Shown: positions 55,343-64,000 of the stretch, piece after piece
Layout of the letters: the number at the start of each line of letters is the position of its first letter
Numbering within the stretch: position 1 is the stretch's first letter
Origin: Limnothrix sp. FACHB-406
Lineage (GTDB): Bacteria > Cyanobacteriota > Cyanobacteriia > CACIAM-69d
Direction of reading: 5' to 3'
DNA: 64,000 nucleotides
Assembly (NCBI RefSeq): GCF_014698235.1
Contig: NZ_JACJSP010000003.1
Location: 350,774 to 414,773 of the forward strand
Notes under the pieces: model-generated
The model's database searches: none
The model's input: only the letters and a program-made list of their open reading frames with translations
Told to the model about the DNA's origin: nothing
Made by a program: the position numbers and the translations under genes

Positions 55343-56389
55343 CTAGTGATGACCCAGGGATTCCCGATTGGATTGTTGCAACCACTCGATCGTCCGGCGA
55401 CAGCCTTCCTCAAAGGACACCGGAGCACGATAACCCAAGCGGGTTTCCGCCTCTGTTAAGGGTAAATGCCATTGGCAGCGGTAGAGAGCCGAAAGCTCCT
55501 GATTCAAAGGCGACAACACTGGACGCGGCCGCTGGCCACTGGCTCGTTTGCGTTGGGCTTGCAAACCCGATAGCAGTGTCCCCACCAGGCGCATTCCCCG
55601 CAGTGTTTCCCGCAACTCTTCCTTCACACTGGGGCGAAAGGCTTCGATGTTGACGTTAGGCAGTTGATCAAAGGATTGACCGAGGGCGGCCGCGATCGGG
55701 CGGTAAAGGTCAGCCCAGGTCACCACTTCCTGATCCCCAATGAAAAAGGCTGCGCGATCGACCTTGGCCGCTTCGGCCGCCAACGCAATCCCATGGACTA
55801 AGTTATCCACATAGACACTGTTGCAAATGCCGCGCCCATAGTCCGCTTGGTAAGCCACACCATCGGTGACCGCATTGGCGAAAGCCTCGATCCAAGTGGA
55901 TTTTGGGCCCCAAACAATCCCGGGGCGGATGATGACTAATTCGGTTTTGGTCTGTGCTCGATCGGCCTGTAAGCGCCACTCTGCCCTCACCTTGGCGTTG
56001 TTGTAGGCGATCGGGTAGTTGTCCCGCAGGGGGCTTTTTTCCGTAGTGCCGGGGGCCGGCGCTTGGCCATGCACCACGGCACTGCTGAGATAGATAAATC
56101 GTTTCACCTCAGCATCGGCGGCCGCCTGGTAAACCACGGGCGCGTTTTTGCGCACAAAACTGGGACTACCGGCCAGGCAATAGACCGCCGCTTGACAACC
56201 CGTCAGGGCTTGGGCCAGGGAAGTCGGTTTGGTGGCATCAGCGATCCGGGCGATCGCCCCTTCCGGCACGCGCTTGGGCACCGATCGCCCGATCGCCACC
56301 ACCGTGAAGTTCGGATCCTGCGCCAACATCTCCACGACCCGCTGGCCAATAAACCCGCTGGCCCCAATTACGCCCAAGGTTACGGTCAT
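55343..56389 (-). CDS. NAD-dependent epimerase/dehydratase family protein
   Basis: Extended short-chain dehydrogenase. Rossmann GASGFIGQRV near the N-terminus, DATKPTSLAQAL, VKRFIYLSSAVVHG, catalytic Tyr-Lys in YNNAKVRAEW, and RPGIVWGPKSTWIEAF. 348 aa from the ATG at 56389 (MTVTLGVIGASGF); the frame upstream is not coding. A family of nucleotide-sugar and flavonoid-type enzymes; substrate not predictable. It lies 109 nt downstream of a glycosyltransferase on the same strand, hinting at a polysaccharide or glycolipid pathway. Confidence 0.9.
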   Translation of the reverse strand: MTVTLGVIGASGFIGQRVVEMLAQDPNFTVVAIGRSVPKRVPEGAIARIADATKPTSLAQALTGCQAAVYCLAGSPSFVRKNAPVVYQAAADAEVKRFIYLSSAVVHGQAPAPGTTEKSPLRDNYPIAYNNAKVRAEWRLQADRAQTKTELVIIRPGIVWGPKSTWIEAFANAVTDGVAYQADYGRGICNSVYVDNLVHGIALAAEAAKVDRAAFFIGDQEVVTWADLYRPIAAALGQSFDQLPNVNIEAFRPSVKEELRETLRGMRLVGTLLSGLQAQRKRASGQRPRPVLSPLNQELSALYRCQWHLPLTEAETRLGYRAPVSFEEGCRRTIEWLQQSNRESLGHH

Positions 56390-56440
56390 CGTTGCCCACT
56401 CACTCCATAGCTCGGAAAATTTGGATTGGGAAATGGGGAC

Positions 56441-56496
56441 AGTGATCGAAAATCTCGAAATCGAAAGTATCAAAATCGAAAATATCGAAAATGATG
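56441..56496. repeat. ATCGAAAAT-type imperfect tandem repeat
   Basis: The spacer between the glycosyltransferase and the epimerase gene is made of ATCGAAAATCTCGAAATCGA followed by similar units of about 15-17 nt. Low-complexity, probably slippage-derived. Confidence 0.6.
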
Positions 56497-56498
56497 TT

Positions 56499-57755
56499 CT
56501 AGTCCCGCTCCGTGCGTACCCATTCCGTCTGTCGCCGCTTCAGGAATCCCAAATAAATCGGCACTTTTTGCAGCACATAGATCGGAATCATCAGCAACAT
56601 TCGGGCTGACAGAAACGGCCGCCCCACTCGCCACCAAGCCAGGCCGATCGCCCCAAACAAGACCAACCCCAACACCCCCATCCCGATCGCGGGTTGCCAA
56701 CGCCCCACCAGGGCCCCCACACCGGTCACCGCGATCGCCGCACCCACCCAAATCATCACCAAAAACGACAGGGGTGGCACTAGCAAATCCAACCCCATCA
56801 CCAGCAGGGGGCCATTGCCGGTGCGAATGGCACGCCCCAACAATGGCGGCACAACGGAAATCATCGTTTGCAAATGACCATGCTCCCAACGGGTGCGTTG
56901 GCTGGTGGCGGCGCTTTCGGCCTGGGGCAACCGACCGGTCACGGGCGCATCGGGACAAAACAACGGCGGCGAGCCGGCCACCGTCAGATCAATGCCCATT
57001 TGCATATCCTCCACCAGATTGCCGCTAGCCAGGGGCAGTTGGGCGATCGCTTGCCAGGGAAATGCCATCCCCGTTCCATTCAACAGACAGGGCAACCCCA
57101 ACCGCCGCAATCCCTCCGATCGGGCAAAATTTTTGACCGCAAAGGCAAAGGCTGAAACCCGCCGCGCCGCGCTGGGCGATGGCGGCAGTTCCATCAAATA
57201 GCGCCCTTGTACTGGGCGATTGTGCTTCAGCGCCCATTGCCCCAAACGATCTAGGCTGCCCGGCTCCAGGGTGCAATCCGCATCCACAATCACCACCACC
57301 TCCGGCGGCTCCTGGGCCAACACCCGCACCCCAAAATCGAGAGCATAGCCCTTGCCCCGCTGCTCGGTGTTGAAGCGCTCCGCCACATCTGCACCGGCCG
57401 ATCGAGCCAGTTCCGCCGTGGCATCGGTGCAGTTATCCGCCACCACCAGAAGCCGATCGCCCGGTTGCAACTGGGGCTGAATGGCTTGGATGGTTGTCCC
57501 GATCGAGGCCGCCTCATTGTGAGCCGGAATCAGCACCGCCACCCTGGGCCGTCGCCAACCCGCCGTGGAGGGCGATCGGCCAAAACCCGGCAACAACCCT
57601 CCCACCAAACACTCGATCGCCAACATCGCGATCGGCAACGACACCAGACCCGTCACCCCCCACAGGGCCCACTCCACCCCCAAGGCGACCTCAACCACCC
57701 CAGATTCAAGCAGCAGCGGCGGCATCGGTTGCCAGATTGAGAAGCAGTTAGCCAT
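56499..57755 (-). CDS. Family 2 glycosyltransferase, membrane-bound (418 aa)
   Basis: Start at ATG 57755 (MANCFSIWQPMPP); the longer frame above it is not coding. An N-terminal helix (WGVTGLVSLPIAMLAIEC) leads into the GT2 catalytic domain: VLIPAHNEAASIG, VVADNCTDAT, VIVDADCTLEP (Asp-x-Asp metal site), LVEDMQMGIDL and TSQRTRWEHGH (the QxxRW type motif of processive enzymes). Two to three C-terminal helices follow (LLVPPLSFLVMIWVGAAI, GMGVLGLVLFGAIGLAWW). Likely makes a polysaccharide or glycolipid from a nucleotide sugar at the inner membrane. Confidence 0.92.
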   Translation of the reverse strand: MANCFSIWQPMPPLLLESGVVEVALGVEWALWGVTGLVSLPIAMLAIECLVGGLLPGFGRSPSTAGWRRPRVAVLIPAHNEAASIGTTIQAIQPQLQPGDRLLVVADNCTDATAELARSAGADVAERFNTEQRGKGYALDFGVRVLAQEPPEVVVIVDADCTLEPGSLDRLGQWALKHNRPVQGRYLMELPPSPSAARRVSAFAFAVKNFARSEGLRRLGLPCLLNGTGMAFPWQAIAQLPLASGNLVEDMQMGIDLTVAGSPPLFCPDAPVTGRLPQAESAATSQRTRWEHGHLQTMISVVPPLLGRAIRTGNGPLLVMGLDLLVPPLSFLVMIWVGAAIAVTGVGALVGRWQPAIGMGVLGLVLFGAIGLAWWRVGRPFLSARMLLMIPIYVLQKVPIYLGFLKRRQTEWVRTERD

Positions 57756-58500
57756 AGGTCGATCGCCTGAGAAATAAAGAGTCTTGTGGTGATTAGTTGA
57801 GCGAATCGCCTTCGCCACCCCCAAGGGCCAACTCAGGGCCTCATGAGCGCCAGATTCGCGCCAAATCTGCGCCAAATAGGTCAATCACCGTCACTTTACC
57901 TAGCTGAAATATCAGTCGCAATACTCGTCAAAACACCCTTAATCGGCTCCATTCTGCCTAAAACCACAGGGCTTGCAAAGGGCTTCAGTCAAGAATTGCC
58001 AGATTAGGAGAACTTCCCCATTATCTCCAATTGGCTTAATTCAACCCCAATTCAGACTCGATTCAACTGGGGAAATTCACTAGTCAGTTTTTTAAAGACT
58101 TTTTGAATGATTGATCGAAAAACGATGGTCTTGATGCCCTCAATCACGGTGGGCATTATGATAGCTTCATAAGGATCCGGGGTGCAAGCCAACATTGGGC
58201 AAGGCCATTACAGCTATTAATTGGGCATCGCGATTAGGCCCTGGATGAAACAGGCAAATTGGATCGTTCAACTGAGCCATTGAATTCGGCCATTAGACCA
58301 ATTTTGACCTAATGGGGAAATTAACCCTGAGGCTGTTCCCCAAGGGTGGATGAATATCACGAGTGCAGCGAGTGTATTTGACCAGATATCTGGAGCGATC
58401 AGCATTTTTGTCTTTCGAGCCACTGATTATCCATCTCTCATCACTGCACAATCACTCTGAGTGTCACATCTCAATAACTACCTATTTTGGAGAGGCTGCC
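57756..58500. other. Long divergent spacer, no gene seen
   Basis: About 745 nt between the minus-strand glycosyltransferase and the plus-strand WecG gene, both surface-sugar genes. It holds a hairpin, ATGCCC with GGGCAT, near 58135-58157, followed by TATGATAG, a possible -10. No coding frame is accepted. Confidence 0.5.
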
Positions 58501-59895
58501 ATGACCTCGATCGCACCCAAGGTTCCGATTCTGAACATCACGCTCGACAACATTTCCCAACAGAAGTTGTTGGCAAATTTGAAACGGGGCGGTTGGGTGA
58601 CCACGCCCAATATTGACCATTTGGTTAAAACTCGGAGAGATGAGGTTTTTGACACGATCTATCACAAAGCCGATTACTTGGTTTGTGATAGCCAGGTTTT
58701 GATTTTTGTGGCCAAGCTGATGGGCTACCACATCACTGACAAAATCTCGGGATCCGATTTCTTTCCGGTTTTTTATGAATACTATGCCCATGACCCAGAG
58801 ATGACTATTTTTCTGCTGGGGGCCATGGAGGGAGTGGCCGAAAAGGCTCGCCATCTCATTAATGAAAAGGTGGGTCGCGAAATGGTCACGGGGGTTTATT
58901 CGCCGCCTTTTGGCTTTGAGCGCGACCCGGTGGAATGCGCCAAGATTGTTGACTTGATTAATCAATCGCGGGCTAATGTTCTGCTGGTGGGAGTTGGCGC
59001 ACCCAAGCAAGAAAAGTGGTTTTATCGCCATCGCCATTTGCTGAAACAGGTGACGGTGGCCTTTGGTTTCGGGGCGACGATCGACTTTGAGGCGGGCAAT
59101 GTGCCCCGATCGCCCCGCTGGATGAGCCATGTGGGTTTGGAGTGGCTATTTCGGTTGTCCTGTGAGCCAAAGCGTCTTTGGCGGCGCTATTTGGTGGAGA
59201 GTTTGCCGTTTTTTATGGATTTGGGGGCAGCCCTGTTGGGTCGCTACCGACTGCACCGACCGATCGGGATCTTGCTGCAAGAGGCGGGATTTTTAACCGA
59301 AGGGCAATTGCAGGAGCTAATTGAGTGGTATGAACTACGCCAGCCACTACCCCTAGAACAAATTCTGTTAGCCAAGGGCGTGGTGCAGCCGCCGGTTTTG
59401 CAGTTTTTTGAAACGGTTTTGCCACGGTTGGGCGAGCGATCGGGGGTGGATCTCCAGTCGCGATCGGCGATCGTTCAGCTCTGCGAACAGGCTGGATTGT
59501 TGACCCCTCAACAACTCCGGGAGTTGGAAGCCGGTGACAGCCGATCACCGGAATTGGTGGCGATCCAGCGAGGGTGGTTGAGCGCCCAAATGGTGCGGCT
59601 GTTGCAATTGGCGATCCCGTCCGGCGGCCTGACCCTGAAGCCCGAGGCGGCCCTTTACCGAGCTGGGTTGATTGATTTTGATTGGATTGCGGCGGCTCGG
59701 GCCTATCAACGCAATCCCCAGTGGCTAACGTTGGGCGAGTTGGCGGTGGCTCGGGGCTTAATTTCCCATCGTCTCCTGGTGTTTATGCAGGAACACCAAG
59801 CAGAACTGTCAGCCTTGCCCGATCCCCAGGCCCTGCGCGATCGGTTGGCGGCGGCGGGACTGGCCGCCCCCAATGGTTTGAAGAGGACAGCTTAG
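58501..59895 (+). CDS. WecG/TagA/CpsF glycosyltransferase with C-terminal extension (464 aa)
   Basis: Start ATG 58501 with GGAGAGG upstream; the longer upstream frame is spacer. Residues 1-245: GT26 family domain with TPNIDHLVKTRRDE, DSQVLIFVAK, FLLGAMEG, VGVGAPKQEKWFYRHR and GATIDFEAGNVPRSPRWM. The family adds ManNAc-uronate or similar sugars to lipid-linked intermediates for wall or exopolysaccharide. Residues ~250-464 contain two to three repeats with pattern ILLQEAGFLTEGQLQELIE...LPLEQILLAKGVV, similar to the N-terminal domain of type II/IV secretion ATPases. The extension is unusual for the family. The stop overlaps the stop of the opposite amidase gene. Confidence 0.9.
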   Translation: MTSIAPKVPILNITLDNISQQKLLANLKRGGWVTTPNIDHLVKTRRDEVFDTIYHKADYLVCDSQVLIFVAKLMGYHITDKISGSDFFPVFYEYYAHDPEMTIFLLGAMEGVAEKARHLINEKVGREMVTGVYSPPFGFERDPVECAKIVDLINQSRANVLLVGVGAPKQEKWFYRHRHLLKQVTVAFGFGATIDFEAGNVPRSPRWMSHVGLEWLFRLSCEPKRLWRRYLVESLPFFMDLGAALLGRYRLHRPIGILLQEAGFLTEGQLQELIEWYELRQPLPLEQILLAKGVVQPPVLQFFETVLPRLGERSGVDLQSRSAIVQLCEQAGLLTPQQLRELEAGDSRSPELVAIQRGWLSAQMVRLLQLAIPSGGLTLKPEAALYRAGLIDFDWIAAARAYQRNPQWLTLGELAVARGLISHRLLVFMQEHQAELSALPDPQALRDRLAAAGLAAPNGLKRTA

Positions 59896-61499
59896 CGGCC
59901 AGGGCCGTTGAGATACTCGATCGTCCCTCGGGCGATCGCCCAGGCCATTTGCGATCGCCAAGTGGGATTGGTCAGCAGGGCCGCATCTTGTCGGCCCGTC
60001 ACAAACCCGGTCTCCACCAAAATTGAGGGCATTCGACTGTTACGCAGCACATAGAACCGAGCCGTGCGCACCCCGCGATTGCGCATGAACGGAAAGGCGC
60101 GCATGATGCTTTGTTGCACCGCCTGGGCCAACTGGCCACCGGACTGGTGGTAGTAGGTTTCCACGCCGCTCACGTCCGGGCGATTAATGCCCGCTGAGTT
60201 GGCATGGACACTAATAAACACGGTGGCACTAATGCGGTTAGCCAACTGGGTGCGCCCATCAAGGCTGATGAAGGTGTCGTCATCGCGGGTCAAAACCACA
60301 TCGGCCCCTTGGCGACGCAGCAGAGCCGCCAGTTGCAGACCAATATCCAAAACCGCTTGCTTTTCTTGCAGCCCCCCAATCCCGATCGCCCCGGGATCGC
60401 GACCGCCATGGCCCGGATCCACCACAATGCGCACCCGCCGATTCAACATCGGCAAACCGCCCAGGCGAGGATCGGGGTAATCGTTCACCCAGCCGGGTGA
60501 TTGGCCAGAGTTGTCCGGTTGACGGGGCCAAGGTCGCGGCGGCAAAGGATTGGCCGTGGGCGGGTTGGCAGCGGGGGGATTCACGGCGGTGGTGCTGCCG
60601 ATCGGTTGGGCAATCACCAAGCTCTCTTCGGCGCGAGCCTGCCAATCGGGGCTGCTCGGATCCACCACCAACAAAATTCTTACCCGAGGCGGATACCCAC
60701 CTCGTTGGGGAGTGACGATCAGACGGGTTACGCCCGCTCGGCCGCCCACGAGTCGATCGACCCCATTGGCGATCGAAGCGTTATCTAACCAAATTTCAAT
60801 CTGTCGGCGATCGGGGCTGCGGTTCACCGTAATACCAGGAGTTCCGCCGCTCACCCGCAGGGCCAATCCGCCCTCAGACAGTTCCACCCCCTCCACTTGA
60901 GCGATCGGGGAGTTGCCGCCCGATCGTTCCAAAACCTCTCGCAATGCGCCGGGAATCCAAGGCCGATCGGAACCGTTGGAATTATTGGGGCTATTGGGAG
61001 GCGTGGGTTGCGGGCGATTCCGCTGGCCAGGAAGCACAAGCTGCTGGGGGGGCTGCTGGGCAATTGGTTCTCCACCCAGTTCCACCGTCCATTGGGTCGG
61101 AGACAAGCTGCGCACCCGCACCCGATCGGGATCAATGCGATAGCCCGATTGGAATTCGATCGCGATGCGGGTGGTGTTCCGATCGGGCTGGCCCACACGC
61201 ACCGCTCGCACCATGCCCCCAAACCGCTGTTCCTGAACCGGTTGGGCCAAGGTGGTGTCTGGCAGGTCAATGGCCAGGCGATCGGGCCCCGACACAATTT
61301 GGGCCCGGGGCTGCACCCCTTCATCGGTCGTGAAGCTCAATTGATTGCGTGCCGGATCAAACCGCCAATTCAGCAGTTGCCCGGCCTGGGCTGGCAACGC
61401 TGCCACCAACGATCCCAGCAGCCCCAACAGCCCGACGGCTGCCATTTGCTTTCCGGGGGCCGACTTCCGGCCATCGCCAAACAAACGCAAAGCAACCAA
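59892..61499 (-). CDS. amiC: AMIN-domain N-acetylmuramoyl-L-alanine amidase
   Basis: Zinc amidase (Amidase_3) cutting the peptide off murein, needed for cell separation or septal openings. TTG start at 61499 is supported by GGAG seven bases upstream, giving a signal peptide ending LVAALPAQAG. AMIN domain(s) (~30-130 and ~195-290), Pro-rich linker (~310-345), then the catalytic domain: VVDPGHGGRDPGAIG, LQEKQAVL (catalytic Glu), VFISVHANS, ILVETGFVTG. About 535 aa. The symbol is a family label. It shares its last bases with the WecG gene on the other strand (stop codons at 59892-59894 and 59893-59895). Confidence 0.93.
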   Translation of the reverse strand: MVALRLFGDGRKSAPGKQMAAVGLLGLLGSLVAALPAQAGQLLNWRFDPARNQLSFTTDEGVQPRAQIVSGPDRLAIDLPDTTLAQPVQEQRFGGMVRAVRVGQPDRNTTRIAIEFQSGYRIDPDRVRVRSLSPTQWTVELGGEPIAQQPPQQLVLPGQRNRPQPTPPNSPNNSNGSDRPWIPGALREVLERSGGNSPIAQVEGVELSEGGLALRVSGGTPGITVNRSPDRRQIEIWLDNASIANGVDRLVGGRAGVTRLIVTPQRGGYPPRVRILLVVDPSSPDWQARAEESLVIAQPIGSTTAVNPPAANPPTANPLPPRPWPRQPDNSGQSPGWVNDYPDPRLGGLPMLNRRVRIVVDPGHGGRDPGAIGIGGLQEKQAVLDIGLQLAALLRRQGADVVLTRDDDTFISLDGRTQLANRISATVFISVHANSAGINRPDVSGVETYYHQSGGQLAQAVQQSIMRAFPFMRNRGVRTARFYVLRNSRMPSILVETGFVTGRQDAALLTNPTWRSQMAWAIARGTIEYLNGPGR

Positions 61500-61653
61500 A
61501 ATTGATCTCCAACAAACCAAAACTGCCGGGCTGATTGGGCGATCGACATTGGCCCGTCTTGGGTGTCACTTTCAGACCCATGCGATCGCGCCCCCTTGCC
61601 GAATGCAGTTTAGCGCCCAGGCGAAATTTTGACCAAATTTGCTCGTTAGAGAT

Positions 61654-62373
61654 CTACAAACGCAGCAGCAAATTCGGCCCGTGGGTGTCTGTCCCGCAAG
61701 TCATCAGCAGCCCAAATCGTTCCGCCAACTCTTTTACTCGGGCGGTTTGATCGGGGCTAGGAGTCCAAGGATTGGGATTGTTATAGGCATAGTAAGCCTC
61801 TACCCCATCAATCCCTAGGGTTGCCGCCGCCATAATCAGGGGCTTGGCATCCAGGCGATAGCGAGCGGGGTGAGCCAGCACGGCAATGCCCCCCGCTTGT
61901 TGGATGGCATGAATCACTCGATCGGCGTAGTAATACTCATCGCGCACGGGTCGCCCTTGCAAATAGGGCTGAATCACATCAGCGCTGATATCAAAGGCAT
62001 AGCCCAGGATATGCACCTCGGTTCCCAGCAACCCTGCATTAATTTCAACCCCCGTCCACAAATGGGGAACCACCAGCTCAGGGTTCACTGATTTAGCCAA
62101 TTGCAGCGCCTTCGCCGCCGCGAGATAGCCATTCACACTGTGGTGATCGGTAATGGCAAAGCCCTTGAGACCAATTTGCAGGGCCTGGTTAATCAAATCG
62201 GTGGGGCTGAGGCGGCCATCGGAGGCCGTTGTGTGCATGTGAAAGTTGTAGTGACGCGGGCAACTCGTCGGAGTCAAAGATTGGAATACGTCCCGCAGCA
62301 GCGCCTGGTCTTCAGCCGTCACCGAAGCTGTCACCGACAGCGGACTCAAGCCACGGGTAACGCGAGCTGTCAT
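61654..62373 (-). CDS. PHP-domain metal-dependent phosphoesterase
   Basis: Polymerase and histidinol phosphatase (PHP) fold. Metal-ligand motifs are present: YNFHMHTTASDG, FAITDHHSVNGY, VLAHPARYRL and CGTDTHGPN. 239 aa, ATG at 62373. Proteins of this type act as phosphatases or nucleases; the substrate is unknown (RNase AM/YciV-like or nucleotide phosphatase). Cytoplasmic. 154 nt downstream of nothing related; lone gene. Confidence 0.92.
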   Translation of the reverse strand: MTARVTRGLSPLSVTASVTAEDQALLRDVFQSLTPTSCPRHYNFHMHTTASDGRLSPTDLINQALQIGLKGFAITDHHSVNGYLAAAKALQLAKSVNPELVVPHLWTGVEINAGLLGTEVHILGYAFDISADVIQPYLQGRPVRDEYYYADRVIHAIQQAGGIAVLAHPARYRLDAKPLIMAAATLGIDGVEAYYAYNNPNPWTPSPDQTARVKELAERFGLLMTCGTDTHGPNLLLRL

Positions 62374-62712
62374 AGCGACACTCCCAAAGAATGGAGAAAA
62401 ATGGCTTCACCAATCTTAAACAATTTTTAAAGACTTTCTGTTGCAATTCGTCCTGTGCCATGCATTCGTCATAAATGGTCTTTGGTCAAAAAAGAAACCC
62501 TCTAGAATTCTGATGGTTTTAAATGCAAATCAAACTACTTTTTGACGATCCCAAACTTTTAGAAAGTTTTTAAAAAGTTTGAGAAAAAGGCAAAAAAATT
62601 CCCGGCCAATCCTCACGCTTGCCATAGGTCTGTTTGAGGTGGGGATCGGCCGGGCCAAAACTGCCTCAACTCTGGGATCAGGAGAGTTGGCAGAGTTAGC
62701 AAAAATCAATCA
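62374..62712. other. AT-rich spacer with hairpin, no gene seen
   Basis: About 340 nt between the PHP gene and the hypothetical gene next to hisB. It contains CAAACTTTT...AAAAGTTTG (about 62550-62580), a stem of nine base pairs. TTTTTAAAGACTTT occurs here (62428) and again near 58090. Promoter of the PHP gene probably lies here. Confidence 0.5.
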
Positions 62713-63234
62713 TCAATTGATGGCAGTTTGGGTGATGGCGGTTTGGGTGATGGCGATTTGGGTCGCCACTTCACCCGATCGGGCGCTGAGGGAACTGGGA
62801 TTGGTGCGCGGCTGCAAGAGACGGGGAGCGCGATCGAGCATCAATTCTCGGCTGAGACCCTCGCGCGCATCATCCCGGTTCAGCAAACTGCAAATCAGCT
62901 CGCCGGGCCCATGGGGGTCAAACACATGGCGGATGCCATCCAGCCCGACCCAAATTCGGCGGCGGCAGTTGTAGGCCGATCGGGGCCGTTCCACCCCATC
63001 CACCGCCACCGTGGCCCGAAACTCCCAGTGTTTCTTGGCACTGCGCTGAATTTTCAGAATGCAAATTTGCTGACCATGCCAGGGCCGACAAAAATCCGCC
63101 GCTTGGGCTGCCGGAGTTTCCAGCCCCCAAACCAGCCCCCCCAGCAAGCCCCCCAACAGCAGGAACCCAGCCAGCACCAAACCGACCCGCCAGTTTTCAA
63201 GCCAACGCTTTTGGATCAATCGCTCCTTTGCCAC
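62713..63234 (-). CDS. Membrane-anchored hypothetical protein downstream of hisB (173 aa)
   Basis: GTG start at 63234 shares its G with the hisB stop codon TAG (TAGTG overlap), so translation is coupled to hisB. N-terminal basic residues and a helix (VGLVLAGFLLLGGLLGGLVWGL) anchor it, then a periplasmic part: DFCRPWHGQQICILKIQRSAKKHWEFRA, YNCRRRIWVGLDGIRHV, with Cys residues that could form disulfides. The end ATQIAITQTAITQTAIN is a slippage-type repeat. A conserved-looking cyanobacterial type; function unknown. Confidence 0.8.
   Translation of the reverse strand: MAKERLIQKRWLENWRVGLVLAGFLLLGGLLGGLVWGLETPAAQAADFCRPWHGQQICILKIQRSAKKHWEFRATVAVDGVERPRSAYNCRRRIWVGLDGIRHVFDPHGPGELICSLLNRDDAREGLSRELMLDRAPRLLQPRTNPSSLSARSGEVATQIAITQTAITQTAIN
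62722..62766. repeat. 15-nt in-frame tandem repeat
   Basis: ATGGCGGTTTGGGTG-type units occur about three times inside the 3' end of the hypothetical gene and encode ITQTA repeats. The period is a multiple of three, so the frame is kept. Confidence 0.8.
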
Positions 63235-63893
63235 TAGAGCACACCCTTGGAACTGGGAATTTTGCCAGCACGACGCGGATCCACCTCGATCGCCATGCGC
63301 ATCGCTCGGGCAAAGGCCTTGAACGTGGCTTCGATGATGTGGTGCGAGTTGATGCCATCCAGTTGGCGAATGTGCAAGGTCATTTGCGAGTGATTCACCA
63401 CCGCCACAAAGAATTCCCGCACCAATTGGGTGTCGTAGGTTCCCACCCGTTCCGTGGGGATTTGCAGCCCATAGCTCAAGTGGGGCCGGCCGGAAAAGTC
63501 CAACGCCACCTGCACCAAGGCCTCGTCCAAGGGGGCGACAAAGTGCCCAAACCGGACGATGCCCTTGCGATCGCCCAAGGCCTGATGCAGCGCTTGGCCG
63601 AGGGTAATGCCCACATCTTCGTTGGTGTGGTGATCATCAATATGCACATCCCCAGTGGCTTGGATATCCAAATCAATCAGCCCATGGGAGGCAATTTGAT
63701 CAAGCATGTGATCCAAAAAAGGCACGCCAGTCTGGGCAGAGCAACGGCCCGTTCCATCCAAATTCAAACCGACATGAACATCGGTTTCGCCGGTTTTGCG
63801 GCTGACGCGGGCGGTGCGATCGGGCGTGAGGATAACGGGGCGATCGAGCATCGGTTCAGTGATTGGCTCGGTGATTGGCTCGGTGGTTTGCAT
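63234..63893 (-). CDS. hisB: Imidazoleglycerol-phosphate dehydratase
   Basis: Sixth step of histidine synthesis, a manganese enzyme. 219 aa. Signatures: [57 protein letters not shown] (HHxxE metal site), [10 protein letters not shown], and [18 protein letters not shown]. The N-terminus [14 protein letters not shown] carries a 12-nt in-frame duplication (ATTGGCTCGGTG twice, about 63851-63874). ATG at 63893 is the only one near the family start. First gene of a pair with the membrane protein at 62713-63234. Confidence 0.97.
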   Translation of the reverse strand: MQTTEPITEPITEPMLDRPVILTPDRTARVSRKTGETDVHVGLNLDGTGRCSAQTGVPFLDHMLDQIASHGLIDLDIQATGDVHIDDHHTNEDVGITLGQALHQALGDRKGIVRFGHFVAPLDEALVQVALDFSGRPHLSYGLQIPTERVGTYDTQLVREFFVAVVNHSQMTLHIRQLDGINSHHIIEATFKAFARAMRMAIEVDPRRAGKIPSSKGVL

Positions 63894-64000
63894 GATTTGA
63901 GAGCTAATTCATAAAGAGAAGCTAAAGCCGACTTGGCAGCTCTAAATTCGGTTTTAGGCTAGACCTACCCGAAGTATCACCCAGCTCATGAGTCGTCTCC

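Overview
The window is chromosomal DNA from a cyanobacterium. The palindrome GCGATCGC (HIP1) and its GCGATC/CGATCG relatives are scattered through almost every gene. The window also carries phytoene desaturase and phytoene synthase side by side, a pipX-pipY-sepF-proC block, a SepF-type division system with FtsQ/FtsZ, and several cyanobacteria-only families. Base composition is moderately GC-rich, apart from one strongly AT-rich spacer near 24.4-24.85 kb. The exact genus cannot be fixed from sequence reading alone; a filamentous group such as Limnothrix or relatives is only a guess.

Layout. 1-4.9 kb (minus): two tandem LRR-Roc-COR GTPase genes, the second cut by the window edge, sharing a duplicated leader, followed by a cluster of GGTGCATGGGAG-type palindromes. 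5.4-15.0 kb (minus): a tail-anchored hypothetical protein, a VanX-type D-Ala-D-Ala dipeptidase, proC, sepF, pipY, pipX, acpS, a membrane protein and a Tat/lipoprotein solute-binding protein. 15.4-20.9 kb: a small coiled-coil protein, tlyA and leuB (minus), then a thioredoxin-RTX fusion, a tiny secreted peptide and a glutathione transferase. 21.2-24.3 kb (minus): two paralogous vWA proteins ending in the same Cys-rich tail plus a small companion. 25.2-27.1 kb: a small membrane protein and a frameshifted STAND-type ATPase with a shrunken TPR tail. 27.2-30.6 kb (plus): plsY, crtP, crtB. 30.7-42.5 kb (minus): two giant Ser/Thr kinase-AAA-GAF-histidine kinase paralogs. 42.9-44.8 kb (minus): a cyanobacterial AAA ATPase with a short partner. 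45.1-49.5 kb (plus): ftsQ, ftsZ, thiD and a hypothetical gene. 49.6-51.9 kb (minus): a small hypothetical gene and gatB. 52.4-53.7 kb (plus): a membrane protein. 53.8-57.8 kb (minus): a VanZ-like gene, scpA, an epimerase-like gene and a family-2 glycosyltransferase. 58.5-59.9 kb (plus): a WecG/TagA glycosyltransferase with an unusual C-terminal extension. 59.9-63.9 kb (minus): an AMIN-amidase, a PHP phosphoesterase, a hypothetical protein and hisB.

How the genes fit together. Housekeeping functions dominate: cell division (sepF, ftsQ, ftsZ, scpA, amidase), nitrogen/PLP homeostasis (pipX, pipY, proC), lipid and carotenoid synthesis (acpS, plsY, crtP, crtB), amino acids (leuB, hisB, proC), thiamin (thiD) and translation (gatB, tlyA). 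Accessory interest lies in large signalling or conflict-type NTPases (LRR-Roc-COR pair, STAND ATPase, hybrid kinases, AAA pair), the vWA cluster and the thioredoxin-RTX fusion. Intergenic spacers repeatedly carry short tandem duplications (10-14 and 26 nt units) and three families of dispersed palindromes. No tRNA, rRNA, CRISPR array or intact insertion sequence was recognised.
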